64,000 nt of DNA from Brassica napus (taxonomy: Eukaryota; Streptophyta; Magnoliopsida; Brassicales; Brassicaceae). A program made the position numbers and the translations under genes. The notes beneath the pieces are model-generated. The model did not search any database, was not told the DNA's origin, and saw only the letters and a list, made by a program, of their open reading frames with translations. The stretch's first letter is position 1; every line of letters begins with the position of its first letter. Location of the stretch: NCBI RefSeq assembly GCF_020379485.1, contig NC_063434.1, positions 30,637,401 through 30,701,400 on the forward strand. Reading direction: 5' to 3'. Of the stretch, positions 1 through 15,700 are shown piece by piece.

Positions 1-12
1 TTACATGAAAAT

Positions 13-26
13 AATTACATGCAAGA
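13..26 (+). repeat. Target-site duplication, left copy (retroposon)
   Basis: The 14-bp sequence AATTACATGCAAGA is repeated exactly at 1371-1384, just after the poly(A) run. The length is typical for LINE-type integration. Confidence 0.75.
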
Positions 27-1370
27 TTAAATCTAGTTAACCTGAGAATAACCTAAAAACTCTCTCCCCGTGTAGACACCGTTCGAGAATAACCCTAGCC
101 CCGGCGGCCGTGCAATCGGCACCGGAGGCAACATCTCTTCCTCCCTTACTTGTTTTTTTTCTTTGCTCTCGTCTTCATCGTCTCTCCTTTTAGTCGATAT
201 ACTTGTCGCTCTGTGCTGCCGTGGTCAGTCCTGAAACTCGTTCGCGACGGATGGAGGTTGACTTCGGGCTTCTTATGGAGGGACCGTGAGACCAAAGGCG
301 TTACGGTGGAGGCGAGAGTCGGCGTTTAGGGTTTAGCTTCGCCAGATCCGGTTTTCCCCTTCTGAGATCTCCGGCCAAAGCTTCTTGATGTCGGCGCGTG
401 ACTAGGCGAGACAGCTCCTCCATCTTGGATCTACCTGTCCCCTGCGGCGGTGTGACTGTGGGAGGAAGAACGCGGCGGGCGGCGAAAAGAGGTTCGGCCT
501 CGATTTTCGAGATCGACGCGCGGCACCGATCTTGGACGACGGACTTATCCTCCGAAGAAGAGGTCCTTGCCGTAGATGCGTGGCGGAGAAGTGCTTATCG
601 GATCCGGATTCAGCATGTGACTGGTCCAAAATTATGATCTCTGCTCTCTTTGAAGCTGCGAACTGGAGTCCTTGTGTCGCTAACCGATATCAAAGCCCGA
701 CTTTCATTCCGGACAGTCTCGTTCGGCTCATGGCTTAGGGTCGGGGTGGTGCTGGCTGGAGGGAAGGAGTTTTTGGTCGAAATGCGCCTTCTAGGCAAGG
801 TCCTGTTAGTCCACGAGCTGAAATCACACAATATGGAGACTAATAGGCTGGAACTTTGTCGGAGACGACTAAATCTCCTTAGTCCTACGGTTTCATTACC
901 ATCCTCGCACTTCAACGTAATTGTTTTCGACCCGCCTTTCAGTACGGAGCTGTTCCGTTTTTAGGTTAGGAGCGAAGCATCCAAACCGGAGGTGATGAAT
1001 CTAACCAAGAATGCACCGAAAGGTGAGAAGTGTTGGTCCCGTGCTCCACTCTTACCCTAGAGACCAATGCTAAGTTCAAATATGTAACTTGGTTTTTGTT
1101 TATCATCAATGGTGTACAATGCTTTTGTCTCGTGTGGTTCAATTAGTTGGTCTAAGAACCGGCTCTTCTTGGGTCGTAAGAAGAGTGTCGTGTTCAATGG
1201 GGTTAAAAATTGCAGCAAAGGTTTAGATTGGTAGCGTAGGATCCATGTTAGTGATTCTAGATGATACTAATCTCTTTGTTGTAAGTGTGGTTGAAACACT
1301 ATTGTGGTGTAAAATCATGTGTACCCTTCTTTGGTTAATGAAAAGTGGATGTTGAGTTAAAAAAAAAAAA
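27..1370 (+). mobile_element. Poly(A)-tailed non-LTR retroposon-like insertion (non-autonomous)
   Basis: An insertion of about 1.34 kb ends in an uninterrupted run of 14 A (1359-1372) and is bounded by a perfect 14-bp direct repeat (13-26 and 1371-1384). That is the signature of target-primed reverse transcription. The 5' half is strikingly GC-richer than everything around it. Only short open frames occur (longest about 100 codons) and none shows a reverse transcriptase, endonuclease or known host protein. It is therefore either a non-autonomous element mobilised by a LINE (Arabidopsis Sadhu elements have this build) or a retrocopy of a non-coding transcript. A small hairpin with an 8-bp stem lies at 1163-1185. 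I do not recognise the family; the mechanism is much surer than the name. Confidence 0.72.
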
Positions 1371-1384
1371 AATTACATGCAAGA
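1371..1384 (+). repeat. Target-site duplication, right copy (retroposon)
   Basis: Exact second copy of the 14-bp sequence at 13-26. Its first two A also extend the poly(A) tail. Confidence 0.75.
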
Positions 1385-1887
1385 AACCTTTATCTTTCAC
1401 AAAAGAATAATTCTTTATCATATTTTTATATGCTTTCTTGATTGAATGGTAGATGAATCAGATGCTGTCAGGTTACTTTAATGGAACAGGTTGCGTTCTG
1501 TTTAAAAAGTTGCTAGGAAAGGCACTTTTGATTTACTTTTTTTTTCTCCGCTGTATAATATAATATAAAGTTAAAAACAAAATATCTCAGGTTTCAGGTA
1601 AAAAGAAGTACGGTGCAATCGTACTGCAGCCACGGAACAAAAGTCCAAATTACCTTTAGCTTTTATTGTGTTAAGTGTGTTGTCCATTACTCCATTGTTT
1701 AATCATTTTCATCTCTTCGTCTTTGCTTTATCAATCAAACCAAGTATTTTCGTGCCTTTTCTTCTTTCATTATCTGAGTATACAAGTTTTATATCCAACA
1801 TTCAAATAACCATCTACGGATTACTAAAATCAAGATAACCCAGAAAATGTGTTTGTATATCTTTCTGATTGAGCTATTGTCCACCAT
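1385..1887. other. Unique AT-rich spacer, no gene seen
   Basis: Single-copy AT-rich DNA between the retroposon and the satellite. I see no coding frame, RNA gene or transposon ends. The first recognisable satellite sequence begins at about 1888. Confidence 0.6.
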
Positions 1888-4800
1888 CCTTACGAATATA
1901 TTGAGTTTTTAGTAAATACTTTATATACTGAAACTTATAATCTTTAGTGTTGTTTTAAAATTTTAAACCATATACTACATTTGTATTAATGTATGCTAAA
2001 CTCTCTTTCATAGTACACGAGCATCGTTCAATTTTTTTTAGAAATTAATTTAGTAAAATTTTATGAACTCTATAAATTAATGGACTAACCATTATAAAAT
2101 CGCTATTCTATAGAGAAATAGAGACAACAAAGATTACAAACCTCTTTGACCATCATCATATATTAGTACATGAGTCAACTATGCATTAAAGCGATATTGT
2201 TATATTTTTTGAATTTTTCTCAAAATCTATGTATTAACCCCTACAAAAATATTAAGTTTTTGGTAAATACTTTATATAGTGAAGCCTATAATTTTTAGTG
2301 TTGTTTTAAAATTTCTAACCATATTCTACATTTGTATTAATGTATGCTAAACTCTTTTTCATTATAAATGAGCATCGTTAAATTGTTTTTATCATTTAAT
2401 TTAGTAGAACTTCATAATACTCCCAAAATCGATGGAATAACCACTATAAAATCACAATTTTCTTGAAAAACAGAGATAACAAAGGCTCCATACCTCATTG
2501 AATATCATCATATGTTAGTGGAGAATGTAACTATGCATTAAAAAAAATTGTCATATTTTTTGAAATTTTCTCAAAATCCATGTGTTAACCCCTACGAAAA
2601 TATTGTGTTTTTGGTAAATGTTTTATATACTGAAGCTTATAATCTTTAGTGTTGTTTTAAAATTTCTAACCATATTATACATTTTTATTAATGTATTTTA
2701 AGCTCCTTTTCATTGTATATGAGAATCGATATATTTTTTATCAATTAATTTAGTAAAACTTCATAATACTCCCTAAATCAAAGAAATAACCACTATAAAA
2801 TCACTTTTTTCTTGAAAAATGGAGACAACAAAGGCTCTAAACCCCTTTGAACATTATTATATGTTAGTGCGTGATGAAACTATGCATTAAAACAATATTG
2901 TTGTATTTTTGAAATTTTCTCAAAATCTATGTATTAACCCCTACAAAAATATTGAGTTTTTGGTAAATACTTTATATAGTGAAGCCTACAATCTTTAGTG
3001 TTCTTTTAAAATTTCTAACCATATTCTACATTTGTATTAATGTATGCTAAACTCTTTTTCATTATAAATGAACATCGTTAAATTGTTTTTATCATTTAAT
3101 TTAGTAGAACTTCATAATACTCCCAAAATCGATGGAGTAACCACTATAAAATCACAATTTTCTTGAAAAACAGAGACAACAAAGGCTCCATACCTCTTTG
3201 AATATCATCATATGTTAGTGGAGAATGTAACTATGCATTAAAAAAAATTGTCATATTTTTTGAAATTTTCTCAAAATTCATGTGTTACCCTACGAAAATA
3301 TTGAGTTTTTGGTAAATGTTTTATATACTGAAGCCTATAATCTTTAGTGTTGTTTTAAAATTTCTAACCATATTCTAAATTTTTATTAATGTATTTTAAG
3401 CTCATTTTCATTGTATATGAGAATCAATATATTTTTTATCAATTAATTTAGTAAAACTTCATAATACTCTCAAAATCAAAGAAATAACCACTATAAAATC
3501 ACTTTTTTTTCTTGATAAATGGAGACAACAAAGGCTCCAAACCCCTTTGAACATTATTATATGTTAGTGCATGATGAAACAATGCATTAAAACAATATTG
3601 TTGTATTTTTGAAATTTTCTCAAAATCTATGTATTAACCCCTACAAAAATATTGAGTTTTTGGTAAACACTTTATATAGTGAAGCCTATAATCTTTAGTG
3701 TTGTTTTAAAATTTCTAACCATATTCTACATTTGTATTAATGTATGCTAAACTCATTTTCATTATAAATGATCATCGTTCAATTGTTTTTATCAATTAAT
3801 TTAGTAAAATTTCATAATACTCCCAAAATCGATGGAATAAGCACTATAAAATAACAATTTTCTTGAAAAACGAAGACAACAAAGGCTCCATACCTCTTTG
3901 AACATCATCATATGTTAGCGCAGAATGCCACTAAGCATTAAAACAATATTGTCATATTTTTTGAAATTATCTCAAAATCCATGCGTTAAACCCCTACGAA
4001 AATATTGAGTTTTTGGTAAATGTTTTATATACTGAAGCCTATAATTTTTAGTGTTGTTTTAAAATTTCTAACCATATTCTACATTTTTATTAATGTATTT
4101 TAAGCTCATTTTCATTGTATATGAGAATCGATATATTTTTTATTAATTAATTTAGTTAAACTTCATAATACTCCTTAAATCAAAGAAATAACCACTATAA
4201 AATCAATTTTTTCTTGAAAAATGGAGACAACAAAGGCTCCAAACCCCTTTGAACATTATTATATATTAGTGCATGATGAAACTATGCATTAAAACAATAT
4301 TGTTGTATTTTTTGAAGTTTTCTCAAAATCTATGTATTAACCCCTACAAAAATATTGAGTTTTTGGTAAATGTTTTATATACTGAAGACTATAATCTTTA
4401 GTGTTGTTTTAAAATTTCTAATCATTTTCTATATTTTTATTAATGTATGCTAAACTATTTTTCATTATAAATGATCATCGTTCAATTGTTTTTATCATTT
4501 AATTTAGTAGAACTTCATAATACTCCCAAAATCGATGGAATAACCACTATAAAATCATAATTTTCTTCAAAAACAGAGACAACAAAGGCTCCATACCTCG
4601 TTGAATATCATCATATGTTAGTGGAGAATGTAACTATGCATTAAAAAAAAATTGTCATATTTATTGAAATTTTCTCAAAATCCATGTGTTAACCTCTACG
4701 AAAATATTGAGTTTTTGGTAAATGTTTTATATACTGAAGCCTATAATCTTTAGTGTTGTTTTAAAATTTCTAACCATATTCTACATTTTTATTAATGTAT

Positions 4801-7800
4801 TTTAAGCTCCTTTTCATTGTATATGAGAATCGATATATTTTTTATCAATTAATTTAGTAAAACTTCATAATACTCTCAAAATCAAAGAAATAACCACAAT
4901 AAAATCACTTTTTTTCTTGAAAAATGGAGACAACAAAGGCTCCAAACCCCTTTGAACATTATTATATGTTAATGCGTTATGAAACTACGCATTAAAATAA
5001 TATTGTTGTATTTTTGAAATTTTCTCAAAATCTATGTATTAACCCCTACAAAAATATTGAGTTTTTGGTAAACACTTTATATAGTGAAGCCTATAATCTT
5101 TAGTGTTGTTTTAAAATTTCTAACCATATTCTACATTTGTATTAATGTATGCTAAACTCTTTTTCATTATAAATGAGCATCGTTAAACTTTTTTTATCAT
5201 TTAATTTAGTAGAACTTCATAATACTCCCAAAATCGATGGAATAACCACTATAAAATCACAATTTTCTTGAAAAACAAAGACAACAAAGGCTCCATACCT
5301 CGTTGAATATCATCATATGTTAGTGGAGAATGTAACTATGCATTAAAAAAAAATTGTCATATTTTTTGAAATTTTCTCAAAATCCATGTGTTAACCCCTA
5401 CGAAAATATTGAGTTTTTGGTAAATGTTTTATATACTGAAGCCTATAATCTTTAGTGTTGTTTTAAAATTTCTAACCATATTCTACATTTTTATTAATGT
5501 ATTTTAAGCTCCTTTTCATTGTATATGAGAATCGATATATTTTTTATCAATTAATTTAGTAAAACTTCATAATACTCTCAAAATCAAAGAAATAACCACT
5601 ATAAAATCATTTTTTTCTTGAAAAATGGAGACAACAAAGGCTCCAAACCCTTTTGAACATTATTATATGTTAGTACGTGATGAAACTATGCATTAAAACA
5701 ATATTGTTGTATTTTTGAAATTTTCTCAAAATCTATGTATTAATCCCTACAAAAATATTGAGTTTTTGGTAAATACTTTATATAGTGAAGCATACAATCT
5801 TTATTGTTGTTTTAAAATTTCTAATCATTTTCTATATTTGTATTAATGTATGCTAAAATCTTTTACATTATAAATGATCATCGTTCAATTGTTTTTAGAA
5901 ATTAATTTAGTAGAACTTAATATACTCCCTAAATTAGAGGAATAACCATTATAAAATCGCTATTTTTTTGAAAAATAGAGATAACAAAGGCTTCAAATAT
6001 TTTTGAACATCAATATATATTAGTGCATGATGCAACTATGCATTAAAACAATATTGTAATATTTTTTGAAATTTTCTCAAAATCCATGTGTAACCCCTAC
6101 GAAAATATTGAGTTTTTGGTAAATGTTTTATATACTGAAGCCTATAACTTTAGTGTTGTTTTAAAATTTCTAACCACATTCTACTTTTTTATTAATGTAT
6201 TTTAAGCTCTTTTTCATTGTATATGGGAATCGATATATTTTTTATCAATTAATTTAGTAAAACTTCATAATACTCCCTAAATCGAAGGAATAACCACTAT
6301 AAAATCACGTTTTTCTTGAAAAATGGAGACGACAAAGGCTCCAAACCCCTTTGAACATTACTATATATTAGTGCATGATGAAACTATGCATTAAAACAAT
6401 ATTGTTGTATTTTTTGAATTTTTCTCAAAATCTATGTATTAACCCCTACAAAAATATTGAGTTTTTGGTAAACACTTTATATAGTGAAGCCTATAATCTT
6501 TAGTGTTGTTTTAAAATTTCTAACCATATTCTACATTTGTATTAATGTATGCTAAACTCATTTTCATTATAAATGATCATCGTTCAATTGTTTTTATCAA
6601 TTAATTTAGTAAAATTTCATAATACTCCCAAAATCGATGGAATAACCACTATAAAATCACAATTTTCTTGAAAAACGAAGACAACAAAGGCTCCATACCT
6701 CTTTGAACATCATCATATGTTAGCGCAGAATGCAACTAAGCATTAAAACAATATTGTCATATTTTTTGAAATTATCTCAAAATCCATGTGTTAAACCCCT
6801 ACGAAAATATTGAGTTTTTGGTAAATATTTTATATACTGAAGCCTACAATTTTTAGTGTTGTTTAAAATTTCTAACCATGTTCTACATTTTTATTAATGT
6901 ATTTTAAGCTCATTTTCATTGTTTATGAGAATCAATATATTTTTTATTAATTAATTTAGTTAAACTTCATAATACTCCCTAAATCAAAGAAATAACCACT
7001 ATAAAAACACTTTTTTCTTGAAAAAGGGAGACAACAAAGGCTCCAAACCCCTTTAAACATTATTATATTTTAGTGCATGATGAAACTATGCATTAAAACA
7101 ATATTATTGTATTTTTTGAAATTTTCTCAAAATCTATGTATTAACCCCTACAAAAATATTGAGTTTTTGGTAAATACTTTATATAGTGAAGCCTATAATC
7201 TTTAGTGTTCTTTTAAAATTTCTAACCATATTCTACATTTGTATTAATGTATGCTAAACTCTTTTTCATTATAAATGAGCATCGTTAAGTTGTTTTTATC
7301 ATTTAATTTAGTAGAACTTCATAATACTCCCAAAATCGATGGAATAACCCCTATAAAATCACAATTTTCTTGAAAAACAAAGACAAGAAAGGCTCCATAC
7401 CTCGTTGAATATCATCATATGTAAGTGGAGAATGTAACTATGCATTAAAAAAAATTTCATGAACTTTTCTCAAAATCCATGTGCCCTACGAAAATATTGA
7501 GTTTTTGGTAAATGTTTTATATACTGAAGCCTATATAATCTTTAGTGTTGTTTTAAAATTTCTAACCACATTCTACTTTTTTATTAATGTATTTTAAGCT
7601 CTTTTTCATTGTATATGGGAATCGATATATTTTTCATCAATTAATTTAGTAAAACTTCATAATACTTCCTAAATCGAAGGAATAACCACTATAAAATCAC
7701 GTTTTTCTTGAAAAATGGAGACAACAAAGGCTCCAAACCCCTTTGAAGATTATTATATATTAGTGCATGATGAAACTATGCATTAAAACAATATTGTTGT

Positions 7801-10800
7801 ATTTTTTGAAATTTTCTCAAAATCTATGTATACCCTTCAAAAATATTGAGTTTTTGGTAAATACTTTATATAGTGAAGCCTATAATCTTTAGTGTTGTCT
7901 TAAAATTTCTAATCATTTTCTATATTTGTATTAATGTTTGCTAAACTCTTTTTCATTATAAATGATCATCGTTCAACTGTTTTTAGAAATTAATTTAGTA
8001 GAACTTCATATACTTCCTAAATTAGAGGAATAACCATTATAAAATCTCTATTTTTTTTGAAAAATAGAGATAAGAAAGGCTTCAAATCTTTTTGAACATC
8101 AATATATATTACTGCAGGATGCAACTATGCATTAAAACAATATTGTCATATTTTTTGAAATTTTTTTAAAATCCATGTATACCCCTAAGAAAATATTGAG
8201 TTTTTGGTAAATGTTTTATATACTGTAGCCTATAATCTTTAGTGTTGTTTTAAAATTTCTAACCACATTCTACTTTTTTATTAATGTATTTTAAGCTCTT
8301 TTTCATTGTATATGGGAGTCGATATATTTTTCATCAATTAATTTAGTAAAACTTCATAATACTCCCTAAATTGAAAGAATAATCACTATAAAATCACGTT
8401 TTTCTTGAAAAATGGAGACAACAAGGGCTCCAAACCCCTTTGAACATTATTATATATTAGTGCGTGATGAAATTATACATTAAAACAATATTGTTGTATT
8501 TTTTGAAATTTTCTCCAAATCTATGTATTAACTCCTACAAAAATATTGAGTTTTTGGTAAATACTTTATATAGTGAAGCCTATAATCTTTAGTGTTGTTT
8601 TAAAATTTCTAACCATATTCTTCATTTGTACTAATGTTTGCTAAACTTTTTTTTCATTATAAATGAGCATCGTTAAATTTGTTTTATCAATTAATTTAGT
8701 AGAACTTCAAAATACTCCCAAAATCGATGGAATAACCACTATAAAATCATAATTTTCTTGAAAAACAGAGACAACAAAGGCTCCATACCTCTTTGAATAT
8801 CATCATATGTTGTGCAGAATGCAACTATGCATTAAAACAATATTTTCATATTTTTTGAAATTTTCTCAAAATCCATGTGTTAACCCCTACGAAAATATTG
8901 AGTTTTTGGTAAATATTTTATATACTGAAGCCTATAATCTTTAGTGTTGTTTTAAAATTTCTAACCATATTCTACATTTTTATTAATGTATTTTAAGCTC
9001 CTTTTCATTGTATATGAGAATTGATATATTTTTTATCAATTAATTTAGTAAAACTTCATAATACTCTCAAAATCAAAGAAATAACCACTATAAAATCACT
9101 TTTTTCTTGAAAAATGGAGACCACAAAGGCTCCAAACCCTTTTAAACATTATTATATGTTAGTGCGTGATGAAACTATGCATTAAAACAATATTGTTGTA
9201 TTTTTGAAATTTTCTCAAAATCTATGTATTAACCCCTACAAAAATATTAAGTTTTTGGTAAATACTTTATATAGTGAAGCCTATAATCTTTAGTGTTGTT
9301 TTAAAATTTCTAATCATTTTCTATATTTGTATTAATGTATGCTAAACTCTTTTTCATTATAAATGATCATCGTTCAATTGTTTTTAGAAATTAATTTAGT
9401 AGAACTTCATATACTCCCTAAATTAGAGGAATAACCATTATAAAATCGCTATTTTTTTGAAAAATAGAGATAACAAAGGCTTCAAATCTTTTTGAACATC
9501 AATATATATTAGTGCAGGATGCAACTATGCATTAAAACAATATTGTCATATTTTTTGATATTTTCTCAAAATCCATGTGTTAACCCCTACGAAAATATTG
9601 AGTTTTTGGTAAATGTTTTATATACTGAAGCCTATAATCTTTAGTGTTGTTTTAAAATTTCTAATCATTTTCTATATTTTAATTAATGTATGCTAAACTA
9701 TTTTTCATTATAAATGATCATCGTTCAATTGTTTTTATCATTTAATTTAGTAGAACTTCATAATACTCCCAAAATCGATGGAATAACCACTATAAAATCA
9801 TAATTTTCTTCAAAAACAGAGACAACAAAGGCTCCATACCTCGTTGAATATCATCATATGTTAGTGGAGAATGTAACTATGCATTAAAAAAAAATTGTCA
9901 TATTTTTTGAAATTTTCTCAAAATCCATGTATCCCCTACGAAAATATTGAGTTTTTGGTAAATGTTTTATATACTGAAGCCTATAATCTTTAATGTTGTT
10001 TTACAATTTCTAACCACATTCTACTTTTTTATTAATGTGTTTAAGCTCTTTTTTATTGAATATGGGAATCAATATATTTTTTATCAATTAATTTAGTAAA
10101 ACTTCATAATACTCCCTAAATCGAAGGAATAACCACTATAAAATCACGTTTTTCTTGAAAAATGGAGACAACAAAGGCTCCAAACCCCTTTGAACATTAT
10201 TATATATTAGTGCATGATGAAACTATGCATTAAAACAATATTGTTGTATTTTTTGAAATTTTCTCAAAATCTATGTATTAACCCCTACAAAAATATTGAG
10301 TTTTTGGTAAATACTTTATATAGTAAAGCCTATAATCTTTAGTGTTGTTTTAAAATTTCTAACCATATTCTATATTTGTACTAATGTATGCTAAACTCTT
10401 TTTCTTTATAAATGAGCATCGTTAAATTGTTTTTATCATTTAATTTTGTAGAACTTCATAATACTCCCAAAATCGATGTAATAACCACTATAAAATCACA
10501 ATTTTCTTGAAAAACAGAGACAACAAAGGCTCCATACCTCGTTCAATATCATCATATGTTAGTGGAGAATGTAACTATGCATTAAAAAAAAATTGTCATA
10601 TTTTTTGAAGTTTTCTTAAAATCAATGTGTTAACCCCTACGAAAATATTGACGTTTTGGAAAATGTTTTATATACTGAAACCTATAATCTTTAGTGTTGT
10701 TTTAAAATTTCTAACCATATTATACATTTTAATTAATGTATTTAAGCTCCTTTTCATTGTATATGAGAATCGATATATTTTTTATTAATTAATTTAGTAA

Positions 10801-12720
10801 AACTTCATAATACTCTCAAAATCAAAGAAATAACCACTATAAAATCACTTTTTTCTTGAAAAATGGTGACAACAAAGGCTCCAAACCCCTTTGAACATTA
10901 TTATATGTTAGTGCGTGATGAAACTATGCATTAAAACAATATTGTTGTATTTTTGAAATTTTCTCAAAATCTATGTATTAACCTCTACAAAAATATTAAG
11001 TTTTTGGTAAATACTTTATATAGTGAAGCCTATAATCTTTAGTGTTGTTTTAAAATTTCTAATCCTTTTCTATATTTGTATTAATGTATGCTAAACTCTT
11101 TTTCATTAGAAATGATCATCGTTCAATTGTTTTTAGAAATTAATTTAGTAGAACTTCATATACTCCCTCAATTAGAGGAATAACCATTATAAAATCGCTA
11201 TTTTTTGAAAAATAGATATAACAAAGGCTTCAAATCTTTTTGAACATCAATATATATTAGTGCATGATGCAACTATGCATTAAAACAATATTGTCATATT
11301 TTTTGAAATTTTCTTAAAATCTATGTATTAACCCCCTACAAAAATATTGAGTTTTTGGTAAATACTTTATATAGTGAAGCCTATAATCTTTAGTGTTTTT
11401 TTAAAACTTCTAATCATTTTCTATATTAGTATTAATGTATGCTAAACTCTTTTTATTATAAATGAGCATCGTTAAATTGTTTTTATCATTTAATTTAGTA
11501 GAACTTCATAATACTCCCTAAATCGAAGGAATAACCACTATAAAATCACGTTTTTCTTGAAAAATGGAGACAACAAAGGCTCCAAACCCCTTTGAACATT
11601 ATTATATATTAGTGCATGATGAAACTATGCATTAAAACAATATTGTTGTATTTTTTGAAATTTTCTCAAAATCTATGCATTAACCCCTACAAAAATATTG
11701 AGTTTTTGGTAAATACTTTATATAGTGAAGCCTATAATCTTTAGTGTTGTTTTAAAATTTCTAACCATATTCTACATTTGTACTAATGTATTCTAAACTC
11801 TTTTTCATTATAAATGAGAATCGTTAAATTTTTTTTATCATTTAATTTAGTAGAACTTCATAATACTCTCAAAATCGATGTAATAACCACTATAAAATCA
11901 CAATTTTCTTGAAAAACAGAGACAACAAAGGCTCCATACCTCATTGAATATCATCATATGTTAGTGGAGAATGTAACTATGCATTAAAAAAAATTGTCAT
12001 ATTTTTTGAAGTTTTCTCAAAATCAATGTGTTAACCCCTACGAAAATATTGACTTTTTGGAAAATGTTTTATATACTGAAACCTATAATCTTTAGTGTTG
12101 TTTTCAAATTTCTAACCATATTATACATTTTTATTAATGTATTTTAAGCTCCTTTTCATTGTATATGAGAATCGATATATTTTTTATCAATTAATTTAGT
12201 AAAACTTCATAATACTCTCAAAATCAAAGAAATAACCACTATAAAATCATTTGTTTCTTGAAAAATGGAGACAACAAAGGCTCCAAACCCCTTTGAACAT
12301 TATTATATGTTAGTGCGTGATGAAACTATGCATTAAAATAATATTGTTGTATTTTTGAAATTTTCTCAAAATCTATGTATTAACCCCTACAAAAATATTG
12401 AGTTTTTGGTAAATACTTTATATAGTGAAGCCTATAATCTTTAGTGTTGTTTTAAAATTTCTAATCATTTTCTATATTTGTATTAATGTATGCTAAACTC
12501 TTTTTCATTATAAATGATCATCGTTCAATTGTTTTTAGAAATTAATTTAGTAGAACTTCATATACTCCCTAAATTAGAGGAATAACCATTATAAAATTGC
12601 TATTTTTTTGAAAAATAGATATAACAAAGGCTTCAAATCTTTTGGAACATCAATATATATTAGTGCAGGATGCAACTATGCATTAAAACAGTATTGTCAT
12701 ATTTTTTGAAATTTTCTCAA

Positions 12721-15700
12721 AATCTATGTATTAACCCCCTACAAAAATATTGAGTTTTTGGTAAATACTTTATATAGTAAAGCCTATAATCTTTAGTGTT
12801 GTTTTAAAATTTCTAATCATTTTCTATATTTGTATTAATTTATGCTAAACTATTTTTCATTATAAATGAGCATCGTTAAATTGTTTTTATCATTTAATTT
12901 AGTAGAACTTTATAATATTCCTTAAATCGAAGGAATAACCACTATAAAATCACATTTTTCTTGAAAAATGGAGACAACAAAGGCTCCAAACCCCTTTGAA
13001 CATTATTATATATTAGTGCATGATGAAACTATGCATTAAAACAATATTGTTGTATTTTTTGAAATTTTCTCAAAATCTATGCATTAACCCCTACAAAAAT
13101 ATTGAGTTTTTGGTAAATACTTTATATAGTGAAGCCTATAATCTTTAGTGTTGTTTTAAAATTTCTAACCATATTCTACTTTGTACTAATGTATGCTAAA
13201 CTCTTTTTCATTATAAATGAGCATCGTTTAATTGCTTTTATCATTTAATTTAGTAGAACTTCATAATACTCCCAAAATCGATGTAATAACCACTATAAAA
13301 TCACAATTTTCTTGAAAAACAGAGACAACAAAGGCTCCATACCTCGTTGAATATCATCATATGTTAGTGGAGAATGTAACTATGCATTAAAAATAATTGT
13401 CATATTTTTTGAAGTTTTCTCAAAATCCATTTGTTAACCCCTACGAAAATATTGAGTTTTTGGAAAATGTTTTATATACTGAAGCCTATAATCTTTAGTG
13501 TTGTTTTAAGAATTTTAACCATATTCTACATTTTTATTAATGTATTTTAAGCTCCTTTTCATTGTATATGAGAATCAATATATTTTTATCAATTAATTTA
13601 GTAAAACTTCATAATACTCTCAAAATCAAAGAAATAACCACTATAAAATCACGTTTTTCTTGAAAAATAGAGACAACAAAGGCTCCAAACCCCTTTGAAC
13701 ATTATTATAAATTAGTGCATGATGAAACTATGCATTAAAACAATATTGTTGTATTTTTGAATTTTTTTCAAAATCTATGTATTAACTCCTACAAAAATAT
13801 TGAGTTTTTGGTAAATACTTTATATAGTGAAGCCTATAATCTTTAGTGTTGTTTTAAAATTTCTAATCATTTTCTATATTTGTATTAATGTATGCTAAAC
13901 TATTTTTCATTATAAATGATCATCGTTCTATTGTTTTTAGAAATTAATTTAGTAGAACTTCATATACTCCCTAAATTAGAGGAATAACCATTATAAAATC
14001 GCTATTTTTTTAAAAAAATAGAGATAACAAAGGCTTCAAATCTTTTTGAACATCAATATATATTATTGCAGGATTCAACTATGCATTAAAACAATATTAT
14101 CATATTTTTTGAAATTTTCTCAAAATCTATGTATTAACCCCTACAAAAATATTGAGTTTTTGGTAAATACTTTATATAGTGAAGCCTATAATCTTTAGTG
14201 TTGTTTTAAAATTTCTAATCATTTTCTATATTTGTATTAATGTATGCTAAACTCTTTTTCATTATAAATGAGCATCGTTAAATTGTTTTTATCATTTAAT
14301 TTAGTAGAACTTCATAATACTCCCTAAATCGAAGGAATAACCACTATAAAATCACGTTTTTCTTGAAAAATGGAGACAACAAAGGCTCCAAACCCCTTTG
14401 AACATTATTATATATTAGTGCATGATGAAACTATGCATTAAAACAATATTGTTGTATTTTTTGAAATTTTCTCAAAATCTTTGTATTAACCCCTACAAAA
14501 ATATTATGTTTTTGGTAAATACTTTATATAGTGAAGCCTATAATCTTTAGTGTTATTTTAAAATTTCTAACCATATTCTACATTTGTACTAATGTATGCT
14601 AAACTCTTTTTCATTATAAATGAGCATCGTTAAATCATTTTTATCATTTAATTTAGTAGAACTTCATAATACTCCTAAAATCGATGTAATAACCACTATA
14701 AAATCACAATTTTCTTGGAAAACAGAGACAACAAAGGCTCCATACCTCGTTGAATATAATCATATGTTAGGGGAGAATGTAACTATGCATTAAAAAAAAA
14801 TTGTCATATTTTTTGAAGTTTTCTCAAAATCCATGTGTTAACCTAACCCCCTACGGAAATATTGAGTTTTTGGAAAATGTTTTATATACTGAAGCCTATA
14901 ATCTTTAGTGTTGTTTTAAAATTTCTAACCATATTCTACATTTTTATTAATGTATTTTAAGCTCCTTTTCACTGTATATGAGAATCGATATATTTTTTAT
15001 CAATTAAGTTATTAAAACTTCATAATACTCTCAAAATCAAAGAAATAACCACTATAAAATCACTTTTTTCTTGAAAAATGGAGACAACAAAGGCTCCAAA
15101 CCCCTTTGAACATTATTATATGTTAGTGCGTGATGAAACTATGCATTAAAACAATATTGTTGTATTTTTGAAATTTTCTTAAAATCTATGTATTAACCCC
15201 TACAAAAATATTGAGTTTTTGGTAAATACTTTATATAGTGAAGCCTATAATCTTTAGTGTTGTTTTAAAATTTCTAATCATTTTCTATATTTGTATTAAT
15301 GTATGGTAAACTCTTTTTCATTATAAATGATCATCGTTCAATTGTTTTTAGAAATTAATTTAGTAGAACTTCATATACTCCCTCAATTAGAGGAATAACC
15401 ATTATAAAATCGCTATTTTTTGAAAAATAGATATAACAAAGGCTTCAAATCTTTTTGAACATCAATATATATTAGTGCAGGATGCAACTATGCATTAAAA
15501 CAATATTGTCATATTTTTTGAAATTTTCTCAAAATCTATGTATTAACCCCTACAAAAATATTGAGTTTTTGGTAAATACTTGTATATAGTGAAGCCTATA
15601 ATCTTTAGTGTTGTTTTAAAATTTCTAATCATTTTCTATATTTGTATTAAAGTATGCTAAACTCTTTTTCATTATAAATGATCATCGTTCAATTGTTTTT

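Noticed and set aside
100..345. Telomere-like ACCCTA / TTTAGGG words
   Set aside because: Single or one-and-a-half copies inside a GC-rich retroposon; no tandem array.
398..964. Overlapping open frames in the left retroposon
   Set aside because: Several frames on both strands are open only because the stretch is GC-rich; none shows a domain.
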